64,000 bases of DNA from Nitrospirota bacterium (GCA_016195565.1 JACPZK010000004.1:68003-132002); one strand, 5' to 3'; shown: positions 55,595 through 63,732, counted from the first letter of the stretch. Notes: generated by a model not told the origin, from the letters alone. Translations and numbers: made by a program.

Positions 55595-55598
55595 CCCT

Positions 55599-56006
55599 TT
55601 ACTCTGCCGCCTTTGAATAGAGTGTTGCAATCATGTTATAGAAAAACATAAAAATTGAGACTGCCTCAACCACTCCGAAAGCAGCGGTAATGCCTCTGTA
55701 AGAATCTGTCTGATTATAAATACCGAGAGTATAGAACAACAGCATTCCCACAAGACCAATATTCGCAAGCCAGAACTGAACCTCTCCTATAGTCTTGCTC
55801 TTCAAAAATCTGCCTGCAAATTTAGGGAGTATGTGGTAACCAACCCCAAAAATCATCATCGAAACCCATCCAAGCAGCATAAGATGAGAGTGCACAAACT
55901 TAAATTGCATCAAAGACGGATTGCCGAACATGAATATCCCAAGCACTGCGGCGATTGTGAGATACACAATGCTCATCAAGATAAAGTTTTTAACAAATCT
56001 GTCCAT
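55599..56006 (-). CDS. Small membrane protein related to heme-copper oxidase/NnrS-like subunits
   Basis: A 135-residue protein with four membrane segments (about 8-28, 40-62, 76-95, 104-125). The segment VHSHLMLLGWVSMMIFGVGYHILPKF has His residues at intervals (37, 39, 56) like heme-binding helices of subunit I proteins, but the full catalytic set is missing. It is divergent from the 152-residue protein gene, with two TATGA-N6-TCATA sites between. Probably a heme-binding NO-stress protein; not certain. Confidence 0.72.
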   Translation of the reverse strand: MDRFVKNFILMSIVYLTIAAVLGIFMFGNPSLMQFKFVHSHLMLLGWVSMMIFGVGYHILPKFAGRFLKSKTIGEVQFWLANIGLVGMLLFYTLGIYNQTDSYRGITAAFGVVEAVSIFMFFYNMIATLYSKAAE

Positions 56007-56061
56007 AAAGCCCTCCTGTGTTTTATTTATACATAAATTATATCATTACATATACGATTGC

Positions 56062-56077
56062 TATGATAAATGTCATA
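56062..56077. promoter_or_regulatory. Palindrome TATGATAAATGTCATA, regulator site 1
   Basis: Fits TATGA-N6-TCATA. 56 bases from the start of the 135-residue membrane protein (minus strand) in the divergent gap. Confidence 0.75.
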
Positions 56078-56105
56078 AAACGGCAGCTCTTAGCAATTAG
56101 CTTTA

Positions 56106-56121
56106 TATGACATATATCATA
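56106..56121. promoter_or_regulatory. Palindrome TATGACATATATCATA, regulator site 2
   Basis: Fits TATGA-N6-TCATA. 58 bases upstream of the ATG at 56180 (plus strand). Pairs with site 1 in a 173-base divergent region. Confidence 0.78.
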
Positions 56122-56179
56122 GAACTCTTACCTAAATCAGTGTAATCTAAAATCAAGAACTTTAAAAATGGAGGTTGAA

Positions 56180-56638
56180 ATGAAAGCAAATATAATTGAA
56201 GGATGCCCGTCATGCTCTTCTATTGGAGAGTTGGCAAAGGAGACCGAAGGTAAAAAGGACTACAGGCTTTCGCACTGGCCCATACAGATTAAGCTTATGG
56301 GAACGGTCATCCCGTTCCTTAATAATGCAGACCTGCTTGTAGCTGCTGACTGCACAGCCTTTGCCCTACAGAATTTCCATGAAAGATTCCTGAAGGACAG
56401 GAAGCTCCTGATAGGCTGTCCCAAGCTGGATAATGCGCAAGCCTATATTGAAAAGTTCACCGAGATATTCAGCAATATCCCCATTAAAAGCGTTTCATGT
56501 CTGAGGATGGAGGTTCCGTGCTGCGGAGGAATGACGGCGATACTAAGGGAAGCAATAAACAAGTCCGGGAAGGATATACCGTTTGCTGAGACTATCATAG
56601 GAGTTAAGGGTGATGTGCTTTCCGAGAGGGGAATATGA
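56180..56638 (+). CDS. Cys-rich iron-sulfur-like protein of unknown role
   Basis: ATG at 56180 has GGAGG five bases upstream; the ATG at 56168 would cover that site. 152 residues, Cys at GCPSCSS (9 and 12), AADC, GCPK, VSC and PCCGG. LSHWPIQIKLM, FLNNADLLVAADC and MEVPCCGGMTAILREAI are conserved in a family of Fe-S proteins that usually carry a ferredoxin domain in front; here that domain is absent. Likely electron-transfer partner in the NO/nitrite block. Confidence 0.72.
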   Translation: MKANIIEGCPSCSSIGELAKETEGKKDYRLSHWPIQIKLMGTVIPFLNNADLLVAADCTAFALQNFHERFLKDRKLLIGCPKLDNAQAYIEKFTEIFSNIPIKSVSCLRMEVPCCGGMTAILREAINKSGKDIPFAETIIGVKGDVLSERGI

Positions 56639-56649
56639 CACATATCATA
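56634..56649. promoter_or_regulatory. Palindrome TATGACACATATCATA, regulator site 3
   Basis: Fits TATGA-N6-TCATA. It overlaps the stop codon of the preceding gene and lies 70 bases before the DUF1858 gene start at 56720. Confidence 0.75.
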
Positions 56650-56719
56650 AACTTCTCTTCAGTTTATTGTTAAACTGAAAGCAAGAACAGGCAAAAACTT
56701 GAATGTAAAGGAGGCAGAG

Positions 56720-56932
56720 ATGATAGCAACAAAGACAAAATTCACAAAAGACACCATAATAGGAGATATAGTAATGCACAGCCCTGCCGCATCAAATGTT
56801 ATAGAAAAATACTTCGGCAACGGCTGCTTCACATGTCAGGGCATGAAGGTAGAGTCTCTTTCATTTGGGGCAATGATGCACAATGTTGACCCTAACAAGA
56901 TTATTGAAGAACTAAACGCTTTGGAGGAATAA
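56720..56932 (+). CDS. DUF1858 / hybrid-cluster-protein-associated redox disulfide domain protein
   Basis: ATG at 56720 is chosen for taaaggaggcagag upstream. 70 residues: DTIIGDIVMHSPAASNVIEKYFGNGCFTCQGMKVESLSFGAMMHNVDP. The CFTC pair is the redox disulfide of the prismane-associated domain (TIGR03980), often found beside hcp. It may assist in NO detoxification. Followed one base later by a 42-residue Cys protein. Confidence 0.85.
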   Translation: MIATKTKFTKDTIIGDIVMHSPAASNVIEKYFGNGCFTCQGMKVESLSFGAMMHNVDPNKIIEELNALEE

Positions 56933-56933
56933 A

Positions 56934-57062
56934 ATGGAAACAAAATGTTTTGTATGCGAAAAAACAGACAAGGGAGTTGTCTATCTTAAGTGCATCCACG
57001 AAGGAAAAGAAAAGTTTGTATGTGTGAGATGCCTGCCGGTTCTGATACACGGAGCGCATTAA
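56934..57062 (+). CDS. 42-residue four-Cys mini-protein
   Basis: Starts METKCFVCEKTDKGVVYL and ends CVRCLPVLIHGAH. Two CxxC pairs (residues 5-8 and 30-33) suggest a zinc ribbon or small electron carrier. It starts one base after the DUF1858 stop, with an aggaat site inside that gene, so it is surely co-translated. No family name given. Confidence 0.7.
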   Translation: METKCFVCEKTDKGVVYLKCIHEGKEKFVCVRCLPVLIHGAH

Positions 57063-57220
57063 GATAAAGCAATATTAACCGTCTGACAGATTATTTTCTA
57101 TGGCATTTTAAATGGCGTTCATATCTAAACAGAATCCTTTTAAAATGCCAAACTCCTTTGCATACGGACAGAGTTCCTCTGCCTCGGTACTCCAAAAAGA
57201 AAAATCCGAAAACCTAAAAA

Positions 57221-57236
57221 TATGATTTAAATCATA
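57221..57236. promoter_or_regulatory. Perfect palindrome TATGATTTAAATCATA, regulator site 4
   Basis: Perfect 16-base dyad, identical to site 5. Lies 206 bases before the octaheme nitrite reductase start, farther than the others, but about 102 bases upstream of the promoter -35. Confidence 0.8.
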
Positions 57237-57322
57237 CCCTTGAAAAATAAGTTCACTTATCCTAAGCACAATATGTTCTCATTATCACAATATCAGAATA
57301 GCACAATAGCTCGAATCGTTAT

Positions 57323-57350
57323 TTGACTTCCATTCCAACTCTGCTATGCT
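57323..57350 (+). promoter_or_regulatory. Putative promoter of the octaheme nitrite reductase
   Basis: TTGACT (57323-57328), 16-base spacer, TATGCT (57345-57350). Would start transcription about 86 bases before the ATG. Confidence 0.5.
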
Positions 57351-57442
57351 TCACTTATAAGGGGGTGAGAAGCATAACAAAAAGCGGCAAAGCAGCAGGA
57401 CATGTATTAACAACTCTTTAAATCTTAAAAAGGAGGGATTAA

Positions 57443-59140
57443 ATGAAAAAGAGATTTCTTATAGCATTTATGGCAGCGCTTGCAATTTCCATGTTAATCG
57501 GAATCCATTACTCAAGTGCAGATGCGGAAAAGGCAAAACCGTATGCAGGGACAACTGCCAAGAAAGCAATGCCTGCAGAAAAAGCAGTTAAGGTTGAGAC
57601 CTGCTATAGCTGCCATTCACCGATAAAAGAGCTTCATACAATGGGCAAACATGCAAAGGTTAATTGCACGAACTGCCATAGCGGTCTTGACAAACATCAA
57701 AAAGCACCCGGACCTGAGACAAGGCCTTCAACCAACACATCATGGGAGGCTTGCGGACAGTGCCACAAGGAGCAATATGACAGTTTTATGAAAACTGCCT
57801 ATTACAGGCCTGCAAGAGATGAGAAATCACAGCTAACAAACAGGGCGCCTAACCCGTTCTGGGACAAACTTATGATGGGGCACGGCTTCACAAAGGAGCA
57901 CAACCTCACAAGAAGCCACAACTGGATGCTCATAGACCATCTTATTGTTGACAGGGCATACGGAGGAAGGTTCCAGGGGAAAAACGGCTGGCAGTACATA
58001 TTTGATAAGGGCAAGGCCTGGGATGTCCTTATGGACAAATATCCGCAAACCAATGAGCATAAGGCATTTATTCCTCAGAGCGCTGCCGCTGCAAATCCAG
58101 TTTGTCTTCAGTGCAAATCACAAGACAACATCCTTGATTGGGCCTATATGGGCGACCCGGATAAAGGCGCAAAATGGTCAAGGACATCCAATGTTGTTGA
58201 GGTTGCAAAGTCTATTCAACATGGCCTTAACTGTTTCCAATGTCACGACCCGCATGCTGCAAAACCAAGAATAGTCCGAGATGGTCTTATCGATGCACTG
58301 ACAAGACCTGACGGAGATACCCTCTGGCACAAGGATCCAAAGAGGACCGGCATCAAGGTCATTGAAATGGGATTAAGGGGTTATACGAGGAAAATAGCGC
58401 TGCTTGATAAGTATGACACAAGGCTTCAGTGCGGGCAGTGCCATGTGGAATATAACTGTAACCCGGGGTATGATCCCAAAAATTCCGACACCTCAAAATA
58501 CACTATCACAATGGCTGACAGAAGGACAAACCACTTCCCGTATAAGGACGTATTCGACCTTTATGACCATTATGTAAATAAGGTCAGCTTCCTTGACTTC
58601 AAACACACACTGACCGGCGGCCTCCTCTGGAAGGCGCAGCATCCCGAATCAGAGACATTCTATAATTCAAAGCATGCAAAGGCTGGCGCGGGATGCGACA
58701 GCTGCCACACACCAAAGGTTAAGGACAAAAAGACCGGGAAAACATACACATCCCACTTTGCAGTTACACCGAGAGTTCAGTTGAAAGAGACATGCCTGAA
58801 ATGCCATTCCAAATGGACAGAAGAGCAGGCAAAATATTCCATTGACTCGATAAAGGCGCATATTAAGGGTAAGATGAGAAAAGCCGAGTTCTGGCTCTCT
58901 GCGCTCATAGACAAGATTGTTGAGGGCAAGAAGGCTGGACTTGCTGAAGACGTTATCAACAAGGCTCAGAATCAGCATCTACGGGCTCATATCCTCTGGG
59001 AGTACTGGACTGCCGAAAATTCTGACGGTTTCCACAATCCTGAAATGGCAAGGGAATCTCTGACAAAATCAGTTGATGAGTCACTGAAAGGCATCAAAAT
59101 CCTTACTGATGCAATGACTGCAAAAACAGCAGCAAAGTAA
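57443..59140 (+). CDS. Octaheme nitrite reductase (ammonia-forming, TvNiR-like)
   Basis: A 565-residue exported protein (signal peptide to about residue 27). Eight heme motifs in order: CYSCH (54), CTNCH (75), CGQCH (104), CLQCK (221), CFQCH (264), CGQCH (330), CDSCH (418), CLKCH (451); the fourth is the CxxCK catalytic heme, as in TvNiR. Active site: Tyr337 in CGQCHVEYNC with Cys339 two residues later (the TvNiR Tyr-Cys link spacing), His400 in LWKAQHPES, and an Arg near 171-176 in DRAYGGR. Reduces nitrite to ammonium in the periplasm. Shine-Dalgarno aaaggaggg. Followed by a terminator. Confidence 0.93.
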   Translation: MKKRFLIAFMAALAISMLIGIHYSSADAEKAKPYAGTTAKKAMPAEKAVKVETCYSCHSPIKELHTMGKHAKVNCTNCHSGLDKHQKAPGPETRPSTNTSWEACGQCHKEQYDSFMKTAYYRPARDEKSQLTNRAPNPFWDKLMMGHGFTKEHNLTRSHNWMLIDHLIVDRAYGGRFQGKNGWQYIFDKGKAWDVLMDKYPQTNEHKAFIPQSAAAANPVCLQCKSQDNILDWAYMGDPDKGAKWSRTSNVVEVAKSIQHGLNCFQCHDPHAAKPRIVRDGLIDALTRPDGDTLWHKDPKRTGIKVIEMGLRGYTRKIALLDKYDTRLQCGQCHVEYNCNPGYDPKNSDTSKYTITMADRRTNHFPYKDVFDLYDHYVNKVSFLDFKHTLTGGLLWKAQHPESETFYNSKHAKAGAGCDSCHTPKVKDKKTGKTYTSHFAVTPRVQLKETCLKCHSKWTEEQAKYSIDSIKAHIKGKMRKAEFWLSALIDKIVEGKKAGLAEDVINKAQNQHLRAHILWEYWTAENSDGFHNPEMARESLTKSVDESLKGIKILTDAMTAKTAAK

Positions 59141-59152
59141 TAAAAAGATTCA

Positions 59153-59183
59153 AGCAGAAGGGTCTGTTTATGACCCTTCTGCT
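59153..59183 (+). terminator. Hairpin terminator after octaheme nitrite reductase
   Basis: Arms AGCAGAAGGGTC (59153-59164) and GACCCTTCTGCT (59172-59183) with loop tgtttat, followed by TTATCTG. Ends the reductase transcript. Confidence 0.75.
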
Positions 59184-59271
59184 TTATCTGAACCCGCATC
59201 CAGTTAAAGTTTTAATTCCTTTTACCGAAGCAATGCATCAAATCAACCCTTGCATTTTTAAAAAATTGTAT

Positions 59272-59287
59272 TATGATTTAAATCATA
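59272..59287. promoter_or_regulatory. Perfect palindrome TATGATTTAAATCATA, regulator site 5
   Basis: Identical to site 4. It lies 78 bases before the norC start at 59366. Confidence 0.82.
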
Positions 59288-59365
59288 GAAGTAAAACACG
59301 GTTTAACCTTAAAATTATCCAAAACAACAACCGGATTATCACCGGAAATCTTGAAGGAGGTGTTT

Positions 59366-60055
59366 ATGAACAATAAGGCTGCAAAAAATCTTTTCATCTA
59401 CGGCAGTCTCTTCTTCTTTGTTATCTTTGTTGCCCTCACAGTTGACACTATGGGGAAACTTGACAAGAGGGCACCTGAGATAACAGAAGATGTGAATGCT
59501 GGGAAAATGGCATGGCACAAATATGACTGCATCGGATGTCATACCATTTTTGGAAACGGTTCTTATTTTGCGCCCGACATGACAAAGGTCGCTGAGAAGA
59601 AACCAAAGGAGTATCTTAAAAAGTTTCTGATGGATCCAAAGGCTGTCAATCCAAAGACATCAATGCCTAAACTTGGAATAAGCTCTGAAGAGGCTGACAA
59701 ACTGTTAGCGTTCCTCGAATGGACTTCAAAAGTCGACACCAACGGCTGGCCTCCAAAACCAATTCTTGCCACAGCAGCAGGTGTTGGAGGAAAAGAGCTT
59801 ACAGAAGGACAAAAAATTTATCGGTCGTCAATCTGTTCCAACTGTCACATGATAAACGGAATCGGAGGTACAACGGCACCTGAACTTACTAATGTCGGAG
59901 CTAAAAGAGACAGGGCCTGGCTCATAGGCCATTTCAAAAACCCGTCAGCATATGTGCCCAACTCTGCAATGCCTGCTTTTGGGAATCTGAAAGAAAAAGA
60001 GCTTAATGACTTAACCGATTACATGCTTACGCTTAAGCAGGAGGTGACTAAATGA
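59366..60055 (+). CDS. norC: NorC with extra C-terminal cytochrome c domain
   Basis: ATG at 59366 has gaaggaggtg upstream. 229 residues: membrane anchor (residues 9-29), NorC-like domain with heme motif CIGCH (55-59) in HKYDCIGCHTIFGNGSYFAPDMTKV, then a second cytochrome c domain with CSNCH (157-161) and MPAFG as distal Met. Typical NorC has one heme and about 145-150 residues. It donates electrons to NorB. The norB ATG overlaps the end by four bases. Confidence 0.93.
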   Translation: MNNKAAKNLFIYGSLFFFVIFVALTVDTMGKLDKRAPEITEDVNAGKMAWHKYDCIGCHTIFGNGSYFAPDMTKVAEKKPKEYLKKFLMDPKAVNPKTSMPKLGISSEEADKLLAFLEWTSKVDTNGWPPKPILATAAGVGGKELTEGQKIYRSSICSNCHMINGIGGTTAPELTNVGAKRDRAWLIGHFKNPSAYVPNSAMPAFGNLKEKELNDLTDYMLTLKQEVTK

Positions 60056-61425
60056 GCATAAAATATGAAAGCCAAAAATTAGCTCAGAATTTCTATACAT
60101 TTGCCGTGCTTCTGTTCCTGGTACAGGTAGTGGTCGGCATAATAGCTGCCGTTCAGTTCATCCGGCCCGACTTTTTCATCCTGAACTTCAACATAATAAG
60201 GACTCTCCATATCAACGCCCTTGTGGTGTGGTTGCTTGTGGGGTTCATGGGCGCAACCTATTATGTTGTTTCTGAAGAATCGGAGAGTGAGTTATGGAGC
60301 CTTCCCCTTGCAAAATTCCAGTTTTGGGCAACGGTTGTAGCAATAACATCAGTGGTTCTCGGCTACATTATTATGGGAATAAATCCACAGGCAAACACCC
60401 TTGTATTCGGCACAAGGCTTTTAAATGAGGGAAGGGAATATATTGAGGCCCCGCGCTGGGCAGACATCCTGATTGTCATATCAATTCTCTTGTTCCTCCT
60501 GAACTGTTTTATGACCGTGCTCAAGACAAAGAAGTGGACAGGCATTCAGGGTGTTCTCCTCGGCGGCCTTGTTTTCCTCGCCCTGATGTATCTTCCCGGC
60601 ATGATGTACACAAAGAGCATGGTAAAAGACCAGTTCTGGTGGTGGTGGGTTGTGCATCTCTGGGTTGAGGGCGCATGGGAAATAATCGCAGGCGCACTGC
60701 TCGCTTTTATGTTGATGAAGCTTGTCGGAGCAAAGAGAGAGGTAGTTGAGAAATGGATGTATGTTGAAGTGGGCCTTGTTATGTTTACAGGAATTCTCGG
60801 CATAGGCCATCACTATTACTGGATTGGCACGCCGTCTTACTGGCTCTGGGTCGGCGGTATATTCAGCTCGCTTGAGCCGATTCCATTGCTTGTGATGGTA
60901 TGGGACGCATTCAGGACAACGAGAGAAACAAGAAACGTAACCAATAAGGCAGGGCTTTATTATACAGTAGCTCATGCGATATTCAACTTTGTAGGCGCAG
61001 GGCTATGGGGTGTAATACACACACTGCCGCAGGTAAACAAATGGACTCATGGCACACAGATAACGGCAGCGCATGGACATCTTGCATTCTACGGCGCATA
61101 CGTCCTTCTTGTCATGGCAATGATATATGTAACACTTCCTGCAATCAGGGGTGTTAAGGAATTTAATCCATCAAGGGCCTTTCAGTCATTCTGGTGGATG
61201 ACAATCTCGATGGTATTAATCGTTCTTACGATAACAGGCGCGGGGATGGTACAAGTCTATATGGAAAGACTCATGGGGCTTGATTATGTGGCTGTCAAGA
61301 GTATATACAATCTCTGGTTCTGGATATTTAGGGCGATATTCGGTGTCGGCTTTCTCATCGGCGTGGGGATATTTGTAGTGGATTACTTCAAGCTTGGGAA
61401 AGAGCCTGCTACGGCAAAGGCATAG
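60052..61425 (+). CDS. norB: Cytochrome-c dependent nitric oxide reductase, large subunit
   Basis: A 457-residue membrane protein with about 12 segments reducing NO to N2O. Family residues are all present: His202, Glu206 and Glu210 in HLWVEGAWE (heme b3 / FeB site), GIGHHYYWIG with the HH pair, and SLEPIP with the conserved Glu. The absence of an N-terminal extra hydrophilic part separates it from quinol-type qNor. It forms a unit with norC, under site 5. Confidence 0.95.
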   Translation: MSIKYESQKLAQNFYTFAVLLFLVQVVVGIIAAVQFIRPDFFILNFNIIRTLHINALVVWLLVGFMGATYYVVSEESESELWSLPLAKFQFWATVVAITSVVLGYIIMGINPQANTLVFGTRLLNEGREYIEAPRWADILIVISILLFLLNCFMTVLKTKKWTGIQGVLLGGLVFLALMYLPGMMYTKSMVKDQFWWWWVVHLWVEGAWEIIAGALLAFMLMKLVGAKREVVEKWMYVEVGLVMFTGILGIGHHYYWIGTPSYWLWVGGIFSSLEPIPLLVMVWDAFRTTRETRNVTNKAGLYYTVAHAIFNFVGAGLWGVIHTLPQVNKWTHGTQITAAHGHLAFYGAYVLLVMAMIYVTLPAIRGVKEFNPSRAFQSFWWMTISMVLIVLTITGAGMVQVYMERLMGLDYVAVKSIYNLWFWIFRAIFGVGFLIGVGIFVVDYFKLGKEPATAKA

Positions 61426-61431
61426 CTTAAA

Positions 61432-61463
61432 AATACGAGGGCGGTTGAAACCGCCCTCGTATT
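61432..61463 (+). terminator. Strong hairpin after norB
   Basis: Arms AATACGAGGGCGGTT and AACCGCCCTCGTATT around a two-base loop, starting seven bases after the norB stop. Likely terminator or transcript stabiliser; no U-run. Confidence 0.7.
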
Positions 61464-61585
61464 CGTCTATCATATCCGTATGAAAAATTTTCTCCTGATT
61501 TTCTCCATCACTGTTTCTTTATCATGTATTTATATTTCTAATTATTTTCATAATCGCCCTCTGGAGATGGTGGTAAAATCATAAT

Positions 61586-61601
61586 TATGACTTATATCAT
61601 A
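61586..61601. promoter_or_regulatory. Palindrome TATGACTTATATCATA, regulator site 6
   Basis: Fits TATGA-N6-TCATA. It lies 34 bases before the ATG at 61636. Confidence 0.78.
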
Positions 61602-61635
61602 GTGCGCTCTCACCTTTATGTGTTATTAATAAACC

Positions 61636-62598
61636 ATGAAGCTGACAATATACAGAAGAATTACTCAGGTGTCATTTATACTGCTCATCTTTCTCATGCC
61701 GGTTCTGGACATCCTCAGATACGACACTGCAACAAAAGAACTCATAGTGTTCGGTCAGTCCTGGAGCCTCGGACTAAAAGAGGGTTTTTATGCCGACCCG
61801 TCAGCTTCCGGAGCATTTCATATAGCCATTCAGTTTTTCCTGAAGGCAATACTCCCGTGGCTTTTTATTCTCGCGATATTTCCTTTACTCGGCTATCTCA
61901 CAGGCAGGTTATTCTGTGGATGGCTCTGCCCCGAAGGGACACTCTTTGAGCTGTCTGATTATCTGACCTTAAAGCTTACAGGAAGAAGAAGTCTTTATAC
62001 TAAGAAGCCGAATGACCCTGACACATGCAAAACCAATAAGCTGATTTACCGAGCTTTAGCATTTGCAAGCGCAGTGATAATTCCGCTTATTGGAGGCATA
62101 GCGCTCACAGGGTATTTTGTAGCTCCGAAAACCATTTGGAGCCAGATAATAAACTGGGATTTTACATTAGGGGTAAAGGCAGGCATTATCGGGGTTTCCA
62201 TATACATGCTGATTACTTCAATATTTGTCAGGCATACGCTCTGCAAATTCGTCTGCGCTGCAGGCCTTATGCAGATGCTTTTTGGATGGATAAGCCCTCT
62301 TTCCCTGAGACTTAAAATGGATGTTGCAAGGAGTAGAGATTGCACTGACTGTAAAGAATGCGAGAAGGCATGTTTTATGAATGTTATTCCAAGGAAAAAT
62401 AAAAGGGATATCTCGTGCGTGAATTGCGGCGCCTGCATAGCTGCATGCAATAAAGAACTCGGCAATGGCAAAGGGCTTTTTCATTATAGCTTTGGCGAAA
62501 AATGCACTTCGCCCATGGAAAATTCTAAGAACCTGACCGAGATACCATCTTATCCCTTACAGAAAGGGCGGGAAGGTGTTAAAATTAAAGCGTTATGA
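61636..62598 (+). CDS. NapH/NosR-type polyferredoxin membrane protein
   Basis: A 320-residue protein with five or six membrane segments and two types of Cys motif: GRLFCGWLCPEGTLFEL and RHTLCKFVCAAGL (the CxxxCP pairs of the family), then two 4Fe-4S sites RDCTDCKECEKACF and SCVNCGACIAACN. Such proteins (NapH, NosR/NirI) pass electrons from quinol to periplasmic reductases. Preceded by regulator site 6. Followed by a cupin gene. Confidence 0.88.
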   Translation: MKLTIYRRITQVSFILLIFLMPVLDILRYDTATKELIVFGQSWSLGLKEGFYADPSASGAFHIAIQFFLKAILPWLFILAIFPLLGYLTGRLFCGWLCPEGTLFELSDYLTLKLTGRRSLYTKKPNDPDTCKTNKLIYRALAFASAVIIPLIGGIALTGYFVAPKTIWSQIINWDFTLGVKAGIIGVSIYMLITSIFVRHTLCKFVCAAGLMQMLFGWISPLSLRLKMDVARSRDCTDCKECEKACFMNVIPRKNKRDISCVNCGACIAACNKELGNGKGLFHYSFGEKCTSPMENSKNLTEIPSYPLQKGREGVKIKAL

Positions 62599-62609
62599 AG
62601 GAGGGATAT

Positions 62610-62924
62610 ATGGAAACATTAGACCTGAAGAAGTTAATTAAATTTCAGCCTGACAGGATTTCAAGAGAGATGCTTTCTGACAAGCCTGAGATGCGCATTG
62701 CCTTGATGTGTTTAAACGAAGGGCAGAAACTTGAACCGCATAAGGCGCCATTAAGGCTTCTCATGTACTGTGTTCAGGGCAAAGGAACATTTATCGTCGG
62801 AGATGAACGCATTGAGGCAGATGAAAAAACATACATACTCTGTGACCCGATGGTGCCTCACGGCTTTGAGGCAGACAAAGGCGAAAAACTTGTGGTTATG
62901 GCTGTTGTTACGCCGGTTGAATAG
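62610..62924 (+). CDS. Cupin-domain protein
   Basis: ATG at 62610 is chosen for gaaggagggatat upstream. A 104-residue single cupin: LNEGQKLEPHKAPLRLLMYCVQGKGTFIVGDERI and YILCDPMVPHGFEADKGEKL (His in each motif, so a metal site is likely). Starts 11 bases after the polyferredoxin stop, in the same unit. Substrate unknown. Confidence 0.85.
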   Translation: METLDLKKLIKFQPDRISREMLSDKPEMRIALMCLNEGQKLEPHKAPLRLLMYCVQGKGTFIVGDERIEADEKTYILCDPMVPHGFEADKGEKLVVMAVVTPVE

Positions 62925-62963
62925 GCAATAAATATTTTTAAAGCAGTCAAGGTATAGTGGTCA

Positions 62964-63509
62964 CTAAAGCCAATATTCAGGATATTTTCTGTTTCTTGAA
63001 AGGTTATTTACAATAAGCGCAACAATCAGAAGTACGACTGCTCCTGCTCCGGCAGGGACAAAGGCATAAAGAAATCCAAGGTTGTGTATCTTTTCGCCTC
63101 CAATAACGGCAATTAATGCCGTAGCTCCGCCGGGAGGGTGAAGAGTCTTTGTTACAAGCATCGCAACAATAGCAATAGATACTCCAATTGCAGCAGCAAG
63201 CCATATCATTTCACCGAATAACTGATATGATGCGACACCGATAAGTCCTGATATTACATGCCCGCCCACAAGATTTCTCGGCTGTGCCAGCGGGCTTTTT
63301 ATTGCGCCATAGACAAGCACTGCGGATGCGCCAAAAGAACCTATTATCAGAGTGAGATCTCTCGGCTCAAAATATTTTGAAGAAAGGTAACCGCAGATGC
63401 CAATGCCAATCGCAGAGCCAAGCCATGACCAGATAACCTCTGGTAATCCTACAGCAGGTGGTCCCTTCGCACCTCCAGCCATTTTTATAAAATATTCCTT
63501 AACGCTCAT
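62964..63509 (-). CDS. HPP-family membrane protein, possible nitrite transporter
   Basis: A 181-residue protein with four or five membrane segments and the HPP motif TKTLHPPGGATALIAVIGG near the middle, with GSFGASAVLVYGA and GHVISGLIGV. Some HPP proteins in cyanobacteria and chloroplasts take up nitrite. Here it neighbours nitrite and NO reduction genes, which supports that idea. Co-directional with a 45-residue gene seven bases upstream. Confidence 0.85.
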   Translation of the reverse strand: MSVKEYFIKMAGGAKGPPAVGLPEVIWSWLGSAIGIGICGYLSSKYFEPRDLTLIIGSFGASAVLVYGAIKSPLAQPRNLVGGHVISGLIGVASYQLFGEMIWLAAAIGVSIAIVAMLVTKTLHPPGGATALIAVIGGEKIHNLGFLYAFVPAGAGAVVLLIVALIVNNLSRNRKYPEYWL

Positions 63510-63516
63510 TTTTTAT

Positions 63517-63654
63517 TTAACGCTCTTTGGGTTTGCGCATGCCCGTCTTCGCCGCACCACAGCCCTTACATGCCCTGCCGCCTTCAAGCGTGATTAGCGC
63601 ATTATCCCCATCTAACCTGATTACCGTTCCGTTTTCTGTTACTGTAGGATTCAT
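63517..63654 (-). CDS. Truncated RseC/SoxR-reducing-type protein
   Basis: Forty-five residues: MNPTVTENGTVIRLDGDNALITLEGGRACKGCGAAKTGMRKPKER. The start and the ACKGC pair match the N-terminal part of RseC-type proteins, which have more Cys and two membrane segments beyond. The rest is missing, so it may be a mini-gene or a remnant. Its start is 36 bases from site 7, and the HPP gene follows it. Confidence 0.55.
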   Translation of the reverse strand: MNPTVTENGTVIRLDGDNALITLEGGRACKGCGAAKTGMRKPKER

Positions 63655-63690
63655 GTTAATAACATTCTAACCCATTATAATCGCCCCGGT

Positions 63691-63706
63691 TATGATTTAT
63701 CTCATA
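63691..63706. promoter_or_regulatory. Palindrome TATGATTTATCTCATA, regulator site 7
   Basis: Fits TATGA-N6-TCATA with one mismatch in the middle. It stands in the divergent gap between the truncated RseC-type gene and the ORF at 63733. Confidence 0.72.
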
Positions 63707-63732
63707 GTTGTGCCCGTTTTTTAAATTATGTC

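Larger units (their letters stand above)
57063..57442 (+). other. Leader region before octaheme nitrite reductase: no gene
   Basis: The 380 bases hold a 12-bp inverted repeat (TGGCATTTTAAA 57101-57112 with its complement 57139-57150), palindrome site 4 at 57221-57236, a sigma-70 like promoter and a ribosome site aaaaaggaggg. No reading frame of note is present. Confidence 0.7.
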
